Shown here: in pieces, positions 36,582 through 45,370 of the stretch
How the letters are laid out: the number at the start of each line of letters is the position of its first letter
How positions within the stretch are numbered: position 1 is the first letter of the stretch
Origin: Fluoribacter gormanii
GTDB taxonomy: Bacteria > Pseudomonadota > Gammaproteobacteria > Legionellales > Legionellaceae
Assembly: GCF_900156395.1 (NCBI RefSeq)
Contig: NZ_FTNL01000003.1
Location: 1 to 64,000 of the forward strand
Direction: 5' to 3'
DNA length: 64,000 nucleotides
The notes under the pieces: model-generated
What the model was told of the DNA's origin: nothing
Database searches by the model: none
What the model saw: the letters and a program-made list of their open reading frames with translations, nothing else
Position numbers and translations under genes: made by a program

Positions 36582-37202
36582 CTAAAACCAAAATCCTGAT
36601 TTTAATGATTTTTTACACGAATTGAGTTGCATTGCATAAAGTTGTGAACGTGCTTTTACTTTACGTGCAACAGGCATTAACCATGACTTTCTCATATAAG
36701 TTCTACGTTGATAACCACCTATACCTTCATGATAGGCCAAATATAGCGCATAAGCATCAGTTCGAGGAATTCTTGCTTTTTTATACGCTTCATTTGCATA
36801 CCAACCTATAAAATCCACACCATCAGCAAAATTATCACGTGAAGCAAACCATCCACCACAATTTTGTTTGTAATGACTCCAAGTTCCATGTAATGCTTGG
36901 GTGTACCCATAAGCTGACGAAGGTCTTTTCCAGGGAATGACACAAAAGAGTTTCTTACGTGGCGGCCGAGCTCGAGCATTAAATTTTGATTCCTGATGAA
37001 TAATAGCCATTTGTACAGGAATAGGAACCCGCCATCGGCGCTCAACATCCTTAGCATCTCGATACCACTTGGGATGCTGCTTAAATATACTACACAGGTT
37101 GTTTATATCTGCAGGGGGATGACTAACACAAGCAGTAAGAAAAAAAGTAAACAACAAAAAAACGATACGTAATTTCTTAAAAAATTGTAATAAAGCGTCC
37201 AT
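36582..37202 (-). CDS. Lytic-transglycosylase-like (SLT) lipoprotein
   Basis: A small SLT-type lysozyme-like protein. The N-terminus is a lipoprotein signal with lipobox FLTAC (C25). MAIIHQESKFNA near 66-77 gives the catalytic glutamate E71. SSAYGYTQAL and YLAYHEG are the other two conserved SLT blocks. It would cut peptidoglycan glycan strands from the periplasmic side of a membrane. ATG 37202 is used; a TTG two codons upstream has no better ribosome binding site. It stands alone upstream of adk on the same strand. Confidence 0.88.
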   Translation of the reverse strand: MDALLQFFKKLRIVFLLFTFFLTACVSHPPADINNLCSIFKQHPKWYRDAKDVERRWRVPIPVQMAIIHQESKFNARARPPRKKLFCVIPWKRPSSAYGYTQALHGTWSHYKQNCGGWFASRDNFADGVDFIGWYANEAYKKARIPRTDAYALYLAYHEGIGGYQRRTYMRKSWLMPVARKVKARSQLYAMQLNSCKKSLKSGFWF

Positions 37203-37366
37203 GAGCAACCAAACAATAAAAACATCATTTTAACAAATTTGATAACTACAATCTACGCTTGCATGATGAACTCAGGATATGCTTTTGTTTCTAAAAACAA
37301 ACTACTATTGCCCTGCTTTTCCCCATGCTAATATAGAGCTTATTCAAAATAAGTTAAGCTAAACCA

Positions 37367-38137
37367 ATGACCATTCTTGTATTCGATATAGAAACAATTC
37401 CTGATGTTGAAGCTGGCCGTAATTTATATGACTTACATGGACTATCAGATAAGGACACTGCAGAAGCAATGTTTGCATTGCGTCGAGCTAAGGTAGGTAA
37501 CGATTTCTTACCTCACTATTTACAAAAAATTTGCGCTATTTCTTTAGTTATGAGTCATGGTTCACAGATAAAAGTTTGGTCTTTAGGTGATGAATTTTCT
37601 GATGAAAAAGAATTAATAACCCGATTTTTTTCTGGAATTGACAAACATACCCCAACGTTAGTCAGCTGGAATGGTAGTGGCTTTGATTTACCAGTGCTGC
37701 ATTACCGCGCTTTGTTACACGGAATTACAGCACCTACCTATTGGGAAATCGGTGAAAATCAACAGAATTTTCGTTGGAACAATTATTTAAGTCGATTTCA
37801 TTACCGACATATTGATCTCATGGATGTGATTGCAGGATATCAAAATAAAGCCTTTGCTCCCCTGGATGAAATCTCCAGCATGCTTGGATTCCCTGGGAAA
37901 ATGGGTATGAGTGGTTCTAAAGTATGGGAACAGTATTCATTAGGTCAACTAAAAAGTATTCGGGATTATTGTGAGACCGATGTGCTCAATACATACTGTG
38001 TTTTTTTACGATTTGAACTAATGCGTGGTGTGCTTCAAAATGAAGAATATAACCATGCCCTCGAGTTACTTAAAATGTATTTAAAATCCGAGCAAGAAAA
38101 AAAACACCTACAAGAATTTTTAAATAACATGGCATAA
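37367..38137 (+). CDS. 3'-5' exonuclease related to the PolB proofreading domain
   Basis: A DEDD-superfamily 3'-5' exonuclease resembling the proofreading domain of family B DNA polymerases, but stand-alone. Exo I is VFDIETIPD (5-13; D7, E9), Exo II lies in SWNGSGFDLPVLHYR near 103-117, and Exo III in DYCETDVLNTY near 203-213. The RRAKVGNDFLPHYLQK segment is typical of this predicted-exonuclease family (PF10108-type). No polymerase domain follows (256 aa in total). It has a 164-base upstream region and is monocistronic. The biological role is unknown. Confidence 0.88.
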   Translation: MTILVFDIETIPDVEAGRNLYDLHGLSDKDTAEAMFALRRAKVGNDFLPHYLQKICAISLVMSHGSQIKVWSLGDEFSDEKELITRFFSGIDKHTPTLVSWNGSGFDLPVLHYRALLHGITAPTYWEIGENQQNFRWNNYLSRFHYRHIDLMDVIAGYQNKAFAPLDEISSMLGFPGKMGMSGSKVWEQYSLGQLKSIRDYCETDVLNTYCVFLRFELMRGVLQNEEYNHALELLKMYLKSEQEKKHLQEFLNNMA

Positions 38138-38160
38138 AACTGTCGTGATGAGAGTGTTCA

Positions 38161-38239
38161 TAGCCTGGGTGCCGCATGGCCAAACCGGGATATGAGACAC
38201 ACTGTATTCCCGTGTTCCACTTCGCTAAGCCAAGGCTAC
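38161..38239. repeat. AGCCTGGGT-type palindromic repeat copy
   Basis: The segment starts TAGCCTGGGTGCCGCATGG and ends GCTAAGCCAAGGCTA. Its outer arms (TAGCCTgGG and CCaAGGCTA) are complementary with mismatches; the centre is less well paired than in the copy at 1801. It again lies between convergent genes (the exonuclease and licA). Confidence 0.6.
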
Positions 38240-38248
38240 ATTGATTTT

Positions 38249-39445
38249 TTAAAAAGGCCGATGCCCCTCAAAGGTAGATTCTAAGCGGTCTGCCTCAATA
38301 ATAGTCAGTGCATCTTTATATTCTTTACTTTGCAAATGCTCCAAAGTCTTTGCAAAACGCTCTATTCCTAAGTTTCTATACTCATCCATACTTACAGATT
38401 TTGCTTCATTTGCCAATTGGGTCCATGACCAAAGAGTAATCCACCACTCAACAACAGGTTTATAAGCGTTATACCATGCCCATATTGAATCCGAGAGCTT
38501 TTCTTTCCCGAAATAAGCGCTTAAATAAGCTAATTCTTGCTCTTTGCTGAGCTTCGCCTCTATAGCAAAATAAGCAAGGTCCCACATAAAATCGTTATTA
38601 CTTGAGTATTCCCAATCAATTTGATAGAACATTTCTTGCTTCTTTGTTCCATCAAGTGCTCTCATATAGTTTAAAGGCGTCGAATCATTGTGACATGGGC
38701 ACATTTCAATTTTATAAGAAGAGAATAGTTTCTTTAAATAAGACATTTGCTCTATTACAAAATCAACTTTCTCAGGAAAAACAAAACTTTTAATTTTTAA
38801 TTGTTCAAGCAATTGCTCATTACGATCGAATACAGCAGTGTCATTCTCAAAGCGTTCTGAGGTATGTAGCTTTTTTGCCATACCAGCTAAGGTGTGCAAT
38901 ATATCAACTCGTTGTAATGTTTCCTTATCTAAATTCTGCACCCCTTCTATAAATTTCGTGAGTTGTAATCCATCTGGTTCAATGTGCTCTATAGGAACAT
39001 TAAGACCTAATATGGATGCCTTACGCGCGTTATCTGCTTCATCCTTACGCGATACTGAAAATGACGATACATCTCCAGGAATTCGTAATACCCACCGTGA
39101 CGGTTTTTTACTTTCAATAAGGGCCGGGTTGATCCCAGAAATTTTTGAGAGCAATTTAGAATAGTTATGTTCAGTTTGTACTCTATAAACAATATTTGTC
39201 ATTCCACCTGACATTAATTTTAATCTTAATACATCGAGTCCCACTTTAGAAAGCAATGGAATACGATGAATCGTTGGCAATAAACTCATATACTTTTGAG
39301 TTAAATCCACCATATTTTTCCATTTGTGATTTACCAATGACGCCTTGAACTGCGAGGTTGGATCAAGTAGACTAAGGATGTAAATGATTAAATGTTCATT
39401 GATTCTGGGTTTGCCACTATCTTCGTCAAAAAAATGCCATTTCAT
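38249..39445 (-). CDS. licA: F-box / choline-kinase-like fusion, probable Dot/Icm effector LicA
   Basis: Two domains are seen. Residues 13-46 read like a eukaryotic F-box (INEHLIIYILSLLDP ... ALVNHKWKNMVD-like, with the usual L, P, L and W positions), which in hosts binds Skp1 of SCF ubiquitin ligases. Residues about 70-385 are a choline/ethanolamine-kinase-like fold: SGGMTNIVYRV at 79-89, catalytic HND with D254 in CHNDSTPLN, and IDWEYS at 276-281 with metal-binding D277. The catalytic residues are intact. L. pneumophila LicA (Lpg1408) has this F-box plus LicA-type combination and is listed among its F-box effectors. ATG 39445 is preferred to an upstream TTG. Host choline phosphate or a protein may be the substrate; this is not known. 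Confidence 0.87.
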   Translation of the reverse strand: MKWHFFDEDSGKPRINEHLIIYILSLLDPTSQFKASLVNHKWKNMVDLTQKYMSLLPTIHRIPLLSKVGLDVLRLKLMSGGMTNIVYRVQTEHNYSKLLSKISGINPALIESKKPSRWVLRIPGDVSSFSVSRKDEADNARKASILGLNVPIEHIEPDGLQLTKFIEGVQNLDKETLQRVDILHTLAGMAKKLHTSERFENDTAVFDRNEQLLEQLKIKSFVFPEKVDFVIEQMSYLKKLFSSYKIEMCPCHNDSTPLNYMRALDGTKKQEMFYQIDWEYSSNNDFMWDLAYFAIEAKLSKEQELAYLSAYFGKEKLSDSIWAWYNAYKPVVEWWITLWSWTQLANEAKSVSMDEYRNLGIERFAKTLEHLQSKEYKDALTIIEADRLESTFEGHRPF

Positions 39446-39550
39446 AAGATTTTTTCGCAAAATTGAACATCAAACGAGTATATAAAATTTAGACACAGAA
39501 TTACAAGACAGCACACTTAAAGAAAAAATTAAACAAAAAGGGCTCTTGCT

Positions 39551-40822
39551 ATGACTGAACCCCTTATTCCTATAACAAAAAAACAGGCGCTTATATTTAC
39601 CTGCTTTTTTGTCATGTATGAGTTTCTAACTTATATAGCAAACGACATGATCATGCCTGGCATGGTTCAAGTAGTTCGTTCATTTCATGCACCAGAATCG
39701 GCTGTAGCTACCTCTTTGAGCGTTTATATTCTCGGTGGCGCAAGCTTACAGATTCTCTTAGGGCCTATATCCGATAGTTATGGACGTAGACCGATGATGA
39801 TACTTGGAGCATTTCTATTTTTTATTTTCACTTTATTTATTGCTTGCTCGAATTCGATGAGTCAATTTTTAATTGCGCGCTTTTTTCAAGGCATGGGCTT
39901 ATGCTTTATTGGAGTAATAGGCTATGCAACCATTCAGGAGATTTTCGAAGAAATGGATGCGATTCGCTTAATAGCCATTATGGCTAATATTGCGATCCTT
40001 GCGCCATTACTTGGACCTCTTATTGGGGCGATGGTCATTCATTATACTTCATGGCGTTACATCTTTGTGGCTATTGCACTAGGCGCTCTTATTGTATTAT
40101 GGGGATTATGGCGATATATGCCTGAGCCGATAGGCCAAATGAAGAGAAATGGTGAGTTAACGCCCAAAACTAAATTCTCAGCAAATAAAGTGCTACGGAA
40201 CTATAAGGACTTGTTTACCAATAGAACATTTTGTTTTGCAACTTTAGCGGCAGGTACAGTCGGCATTCCCTGTATTGCCTGGATTGCATTAGCACCTATT
40301 ATTTTTATTGTTGAGGCAAAACTTACAGTAATTCAATATGGGCTTTGGCAACTTCCAGTATTTGGTGCAACCATTTTAGGCAATTGGTTTTTACACAAAT
40401 TAACGTATGAGTACAAAATTAAACAAATAGTTTTTCTAGGATGTATTATCCTGATGGTTGGAGCAGTTTTAACTTCTTTGCTTCCCTATCTTTTTGGTAA
40501 TGCCTATTATTATTTGCTTCCTGGAACAATTATTTACTTTTTTGCACTGAGTGTTATTAGTGCGCCTTTAAACAGATACTGCCTTTTTGTAACTCCGGTA
40601 AGCAAGGGTACTGCCTCTGCACTAGTTAGCCTATGTGTCATGGTTGTTGGTGCGATAGGAACAGAAGTAGCCAATTTATTTTATAAGCAGCATAATAACC
40701 TTCATTTTGGTCTTTATTGTAATGCAATCGAGTTTATCTTCCTGGTATTTATAGGTTTAACTTTTTTACCCAAAAATCCGGTTGCAGATAAAAGTAATGC
40801 CGATTTGGGTGATACAATTTAA
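39551..40822 (+). CDS. MFS transporter, Bcr/CflA or MdfA-like drug efflux type
   Basis: A 12-helix major facilitator. The motif A loop is GPISDSYGRRPMMI near 76-89, and the region near 150-160 (ILAPLLGPLIGAMV) resembles motif C of drug:H+ antiporters. Length 423 aa. It is closest to the DHA1 branch (Bcr/CflA, MdfA), which exports antibiotics and other compounds. Divergent from licA with a 105-base gap, so promoters may be shared. The true substrate is unknown. Confidence 0.88.
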   Translation: MTEPLIPITKKQALIFTCFFVMYEFLTYIANDMIMPGMVQVVRSFHAPESAVATSLSVYILGGASLQILLGPISDSYGRRPMMILGAFLFFIFTLFIACSNSMSQFLIARFFQGMGLCFIGVIGYATIQEIFEEMDAIRLIAIMANIAILAPLLGPLIGAMVIHYTSWRYIFVAIALGALIVLWGLWRYMPEPIGQMKRNGELTPKTKFSANKVLRNYKDLFTNRTFCFATLAAGTVGIPCIAWIALAPIIFIVEAKLTVIQYGLWQLPVFGATILGNWFLHKLTYEYKIKQIVFLGCIILMVGAVLTSLLPYLFGNAYYYLLPGTIIYFFALSVISAPLNRYCLFVTPVSKGTASALVSLCVMVVGAIGTEVANLFYKQHNNLHFGLYCNAIEFIFLVFIGLTFLPKNPVADKSNADLGDTI

Positions 40823-41062
40823 CGCATAGTCGAGACACTATGTATCCTAATGTTGCTCTTTACTATAGAGTTAAAGATCTTAAAGTATCTGCACAAAGAC
40901 TCCCATATAAGCTAAATAGAACAAAACAAGCTTAAATTATGAAGACAACTCATAATGGTTTTAATAACGATAACTCTAACTTGAATTTTTATTAAATTCA
41001 TATTAAATCTATTAAGTTATCCAATGCTCTTTATTGCCATCATTTATTCTTAAGGACAAGAA

Positions 41063-42265
41063 ATGCTAAAGAAAATCCAACTATTCTCTTTATTCATTGC
41101 AACTGCATTTATCTCCACTGTTTCGGCAGAAACATACAGAGTTGCAGCCACAAAAGACACTGTAACACTCGGCCTTTTTACAATGGATAAAACACCTGTA
41201 GTTAAAGTTCACTCTGGAGATTCTGTGTCTTTAGAAACTTGGAATAGTTGTTTGCATGAAATGGTCTTTAATAAAACAACACCGGCTGAAATTGCAAAAT
41301 TCTATACAAAACATGACATTCAAAAAAGACGAGGTATGCATAGCTTAACCGGTCCTGTTTATATTGAAGAAGCAGAGCCCGGGGATGTACTCGAGATTCG
41401 AGTATTAGATATCAAATTAAATGATTTTGGATACAACTTTTTAAGCCCAACACAAGGAATTTTATCAGAGTTTACTAAACCAAGAATTATGTACTTCAAA
41501 TATAACAAAGAAAAAAACTCCACCGAGTTCACCAAAGGCATATGCTTACGCCTAAAGCCTTTTCCAGGAGTTATTGCAGTTGCCCCGCCTCGAGATTGGC
41601 CTGATGGATGGCCTGTGAATTTAGAAACTCATATGGGCCAACCTGTTCCAGGACAATTTAACTCAGTCCCTCCAGGTCCTTTTGGAGGAAACCTCGATCA
41701 GCCAAGCCTGCAAGCTGGATCCATTCTTTATCTGCCCGTTTTTCAAAAAGGTGCGTTGGTTTGGACAGGTGATTCGCATGCGATGCAGAGTAATGGAGAG
41801 ATTGATGTCACAGCACTGGAGACCTCCTATGAAGGAATAACCCTGCAATTTATTGTAAGAAAAGACTTAAAAGCCGAAGGAGTATTTGATAAAACCAAAC
41901 GAAATGGAAGTAATTTATTCACATGGCCTATTGTCGAAAATGCTGAGGAATGGATAATAATGGGGTTACATGAAAACCTGTTTGAAGCGATGCAGCTTGC
42001 CTCCAGGAATGCAATTGACTTTTTAGTACGCACTCAAGGGTTCACTCCACAAGAAAGTTATCAATTTTTAAGTATGGTAGGAGATTTCAATATTCCCGAA
42101 GCGGTTAATGTCATTAAAAACGTAGCTGTTCATATTCCTAAAGAAGCCTTCATACGCTATGGGAAGACAACCACGCTTAGCTCTGAAGGCAAGTTCCCGC
42201 TAACAGTGCCCAAGGTCAATGAAAAGGCAACCTGTGAGCCCCAAGAAGGCAAAATTGTTGAGTAA
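41063..42265 (+). CDS. Exported acetamidase/formamidase-family protein
   Basis: Member of the FmdA/AmdA amidohydrolase family (PF03069-type), which hydrolyses formamide or acetamide to ammonia and the acid. VHSGDSVSLETW near 51-62, GPVYIEEAEPGDVLEI near 97-112, PFGGNLDQPSL near 206-216, and SILYLPVFQKGALVWTGDSHA near 221-241 (carrying the conserved D and H) are family features. Unlike the usual cytoplasmic enzymes it begins with a clear Sec signal peptide (1-22, ending STVSA), so it should act in the periplasm or outside. AAGGACAAGAA precedes the ATG. Next are a small secreted protein and an OprB-type porin on the same strand. Confidence 0.88.
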   Translation: MLKKIQLFSLFIATAFISTVSAETYRVAATKDTVTLGLFTMDKTPVVKVHSGDSVSLETWNSCLHEMVFNKTTPAEIAKFYTKHDIQKRRGMHSLTGPVYIEEAEPGDVLEIRVLDIKLNDFGYNFLSPTQGILSEFTKPRIMYFKYNKEKNSTEFTKGICLRLKPFPGVIAVAPPRDWPDGWPVNLETHMGQPVPGQFNSVPPGPFGGNLDQPSLQAGSILYLPVFQKGALVWTGDSHAMQSNGEIDVTALETSYEGITLQFIVRKDLKAEGVFDKTKRNGSNLFTWPIVENAEEWIIMGLHENLFEAMQLASRNAIDFLVRTQGFTPQESYQFLSMVGDFNIPEAVNVIKNVAVHIPKEAFIRYGKTTTLSSEGKFPLTVPKVNEKATCEPQEGKIVE

Positions 42266-42280
42266 CATTTAGGTGAAATA

Positions 42281-42682
42281 ATGAATAAGATCTCAGTTTA
42301 CTTATACTTATATTTGATGGCTTCAGCTGCCTTAGCCACCCCAATTGTGCTTGATAATAAAACAAATTACCCTGCAAAAAATAATGAAGGAAAAATTGCA
42401 ATACAATGGGCAGCATCAGCAGAGGCCATTCAAGAGCGCAATAGATCCATCATCAATGGTTCAAAATTGGACTCTAGATCCCTAAAGACTCTTTCTCAAA
42501 AAGGGCAAATCGAACTCAATCTACCTAATCAGGCACAGTACTTTAGAGTAGTAGTATGGTCAACAGACCAAAAGGAGCCCGACTTACTTACAAACTGGGT
42601 CAATATTGTTCCCAATAAAACCTATATTTTAAATCAGGACCAACTTGCATCAGCAGTACTGGTTTCTGGAGCCGGCTGTTAG
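42281..42682 (+). CDS. Small predicted periplasmic/secreted protein, 133 aa
   Basis: I do not recognise this protein. It has a signal peptide (about 1-19, ending ALA) and a mature part of about 114 residues, with alternating hydrophobic stretches that suggest a beta-rich fold. A single cysteine is the very last residue. It begins 15 bases after the formamidase-like gene with AGGTGAAATA before the ATG, so the two are likely co-transcribed. It may be an accessory protein of that enzyme. Confidence 0.7.
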   Translation: MNKISVYLYLYLMASAALATPIVLDNKTNYPAKNNEGKIAIQWAASAEAIQERNRSIINGSKLDSRSLKTLSQKGQIELNLPNQAQYFRVVVWSTDQKEPDLLTNWVNIVPNKTYILNQDQLASAVLVSGAGC

Positions 42683-42869
42683 TCCATCAATACTCATCTA
42701 AGCTTGTGGACTATTTAGTCTGCAGGCTTATAAATAGTCATTAATATGTACTAAGTACCATGGTTTTAAGATCTGATTTAGCCTAAAGATATTGAATCTG
42801 GTTTTAGAAAGCGATATGGTAAAAGATGTAAAAAAACATGTGTATATCAATGCTTTTAAAAGAAAAATT

Positions 42870-44195
42870 ATGATTCGATTTCTATTTTTTATCTTGTTTA
42901 TTCTGATAAATTGCATTGATATTGTGAATGCAAAAACCTCCGAGTCCATTTCGTCAAAATCAACTAAACCCAAATATGTAACTAACAACTCCAGTATCAG
43001 CTCCAACCCTGCTGCAGTCAACGTAACCACTGGTTCGGGTGCAATTCAACGTTACTTACAGAAAAAACTAGGTATTGAAAATAATCACGGGATTATGGTC
43101 CAGGGTGCCTGGATTGGTGACACGAATAAATTATTTTCAGGAGGAATACCCGATGCTGATCGTGTCACATCAAACAGCGTGTTTTTATTGGATCTTACTG
43201 TAGACACGGAGCAATTTAATGGATGGAAAGGCGGGTTATTTAGTGCCCAGTTTCTGCAACAAAATGCACAAAATACAAATGCCCAAGCAGGCATTATTCA
43301 AGGTTATAACTCATTACCCGATGTTTACCCTTTTAATCGTTCCGAGCTTTATGCTCTGTGGTATAGACAAGAACTTTTTGATAAGAAAATGTTTGTTCGA
43401 ATTGGCAAAACCATCACTACGCTTGATTTTAATAATGTAATCAAACCCGCCCCTCTTAGCTCCGATGAACCTAATATTCCTGCGGTAACAAGCTTAATTT
43501 ATACTCCGATTTTTATTAATCCAGCAGTAGATGGAGTCATGCCTGGCTATACGAATACAGCATATGGCATTACTGCGACCTGGGCTCCAATTGCTCAATG
43601 GTATCTTTCTTATGGAATATATGATGGCAATTTAGCCAGTGGCAAACAAACAGGTTTAAGTGGCCCAACTTTCAATGGGAACTATTTCCAGGTAAGTGAA
43701 ACTGGTGGGGCCTGGACTCTAGGTAAGAACCATCGACCTGGTACGGCAGGAATAGGAGTATGGCATCAGACAGGTTTGATTCGTCAACACAATCTATCCG
43801 AAATGGGAGCGACTGGTGCTTATTTATTTGGTTCTCAACGTTTATGGTATCGCCACCCTGGATATGACATAAGCGGTATTTCTGCGTTTTATCAATTGAG
43901 TATCAATAATTCCAGTGTTTTATCAATGAAGCGATCCATTGGCGCAGGCTTTACTCTATTTGGCCTTATTGCAAACCGTGAAGGCGACTCTTTAGGTGCA
44001 GGATTTTCTCTTGCTTGGCTCAATCACAGAATCACGAACCGCTCCTCTGAGTTAATGTATCAAATTTATTACCAGGCAAAATTAATGGCTAATGTTTACC
44101 TAGAACCGGCACTTTCATACATTCCCTCCCCTGGTCAGGATAATCATTTACCCCCCGCGTTCGCAGGAACAGTACGCGCTATTGTGCTGGCATAA
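42870..44195 (+). CDS. OprB-type carbohydrate-selective porin
   Basis: Outer-membrane beta-barrel of the OprB family. The frame is open from 42792, but ATG 42870 gives a regular signal peptide (IRFLFFILFILINCIDIVNA) at the mature start KTSES; an N-terminal extension without it would be odd. The mature protein shows the AIQRYLQKKLGI lead-in, a WRQ/RSELYALWYRQELFDKK stretch with a conserved RIGKT block, and ends with a beta strand (FAGTVRAIVLA). It could admit sugars or other small substrates. It sits 187 bases after the secreted 133-aa gene. The name describes the family, not the cargo. Confidence 0.85.
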   Translation: MIRFLFFILFILINCIDIVNAKTSESISSKSTKPKYVTNNSSISSNPAAVNVTTGSGAIQRYLQKKLGIENNHGIMVQGAWIGDTNKLFSGGIPDADRVTSNSVFLLDLTVDTEQFNGWKGGLFSAQFLQQNAQNTNAQAGIIQGYNSLPDVYPFNRSELYALWYRQELFDKKMFVRIGKTITTLDFNNVIKPAPLSSDEPNIPAVTSLIYTPIFINPAVDGVMPGYTNTAYGITATWAPIAQWYLSYGIYDGNLASGKQTGLSGPTFNGNYFQVSETGGAWTLGKNHRPGTAGIGVWHQTGLIRQHNLSEMGATGAYLFGSQRLWYRHPGYDISGISAFYQLSINNSSVLSMKRSIGAGFTLFGLIANREGDSLGAGFSLAWLNHRITNRSSELMYQIYYQAKLMANVYLEPALSYIPSPGQDNHLPPAFAGTVRAIVLA

Positions 44196-44415
44196 AATCT
44201 ACTGCTTTTAATTAAGCATCAATCAGTATAATCATTGAATTTACGGAAACAATTAAATACTATAAGATCAATCATTTTACATAAATAAAAATTAATGATT
44301 AGTATTGTGTTTCAATTAACAAAGAGAATCGTTTTTGTTTGTTCTCATTGTGCAACAATCTAAGTATCAATAGACCAAGGCTCGTTAGGTTATATTTTAC
44401 AAGGGAGTAAAAATT

Positions 44416-45309
44416 ATGACTGTTGAACTCATACAAACAGGAAAAGAAGATACAAATGATTACGAACAAAACTTACGAGACTTAGGTTACACTGAGCTAG
44501 ACAATCATCTTAAAGAAGATATTATTGCCATCTGGAGTTTTCTTTGCAATGAAGACCTGGTATTTAAAGGCTTGAAAAAATTTGTTATAGCATATTTTGC
44601 ATTTACCCAGCATGAAAAGAAAACGTTACGCCAATTTTTCGATGAATGGGGCAGCAAAAATCATTTTAACATGCCGGAATCTTTTGAGATTAGTAAAGAA
44701 TTTAAAACCAGCCCGCAGTTCCAATATCCCAAACACACTCCTGTTCTGTATGGTGAGTTGACAGCTGACCTGTTTAATAACATCCTACTAAGAAATGGTT
44801 ATTTATCTGCTGACGCGGGTGCAGGTCCCAAGCATGGAAAATGGGCTCACTCCATTCAGTTTTTTCTTTTAGAAGAAGCACGAAAAGAAGGAATTTTGAA
44901 ATTGTATGCTCAGACAACTTGCCAATTTGTGCAAACAATCTCACAAATTAAAGGCCCTTTTGAAGGATTAAGTTTATGGGATATTCTGTTTGACTCTTTT
45001 GAGGATCATATTTTTACTTACCCTAATAATATTACTACGATCCTGTCCAGCGCTTGGGACACTTCGGACGCAGCAAAATTTTTAGCCACAAAGTTAAATG
45101 CTTTTGATGAAAAATTTAATCGTATCGCGCATGATGAAAACTGCTATGATGCATATGCTAAGCAAAAATATTTAAGTAGATTGAATGAAGCAAGTTATAT
45201 TTTTTATAAAGAAAAATGTGCTTTATTATGGTTTACACCGAAAGATAAAAAGGACACGCCTAACTCGGACTTATTACTTCCTTTATGTGACCTTAAGTTA
45301 GGATCTTGA
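44416..45309 (+). CDS. Unknown soluble protein, 297 aa
   Basis: I do not recognise this protein. It has no signal peptide or membrane helix. It looks mainly alpha-helical and rich in aromatic residues. A central block, SADAGAGPKHGKWAHSIQFF (about 136-155), is striking for its Gly/His content and could be a ligand- or metal-binding loop; a CQFVQTISQIKGPFEGLSLWDILF segment follows at about 175-198. GGGAG lies at 44403-44407, 8 bases before the ATG. It has its own 220-base upstream region and a strong hairpin after the stop, so it is expressed alone. Secretion to the host is possible, but nothing in the C-terminus is diagnostic. Confidence 0.8.
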   Translation: MTVELIQTGKEDTNDYEQNLRDLGYTELDNHLKEDIIAIWSFLCNEDLVFKGLKKFVIAYFAFTQHEKKTLRQFFDEWGSKNHFNMPESFEISKEFKTSPQFQYPKHTPVLYGELTADLFNNILLRNGYLSADAGAGPKHGKWAHSIQFFLLEEARKEGILKLYAQTTCQFVQTISQIKGPFEGLSLWDILFDSFEDHIFTYPNNITTILSSAWDTSDAAKFLATKLNAFDEKFNRIAHDENCYDAYAKQKYLSRLNEASYIFYKEKCALLWFTPKDKKDTPNSDLLLPLCDLKLGS

Positions 45310-45316
45310 GAATAGA

Positions 45317-45353
45317 CCAACTCATCTTTTCCTTTATTGAAAAGATGAGTTGG
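45317..45353. terminator. Strong hairpin between convergent genes
   Basis: CCAACTCATCTTTTC (45317-45331) pairs perfectly over 15 bp with GAAAAGATGAGTTGG (45339-45353) around a 7-base loop. It lies between the end of the unknown 297-aa gene and the end of the minus-strand MFS gene. There is no T-run outside the stem; the T-rich part is inside the arm. Still the best-formed hairpin in the window and a likely two-way terminator. Confidence 0.75.
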
Positions 45354-45370
45354 GACAATTAAGGTTAATG

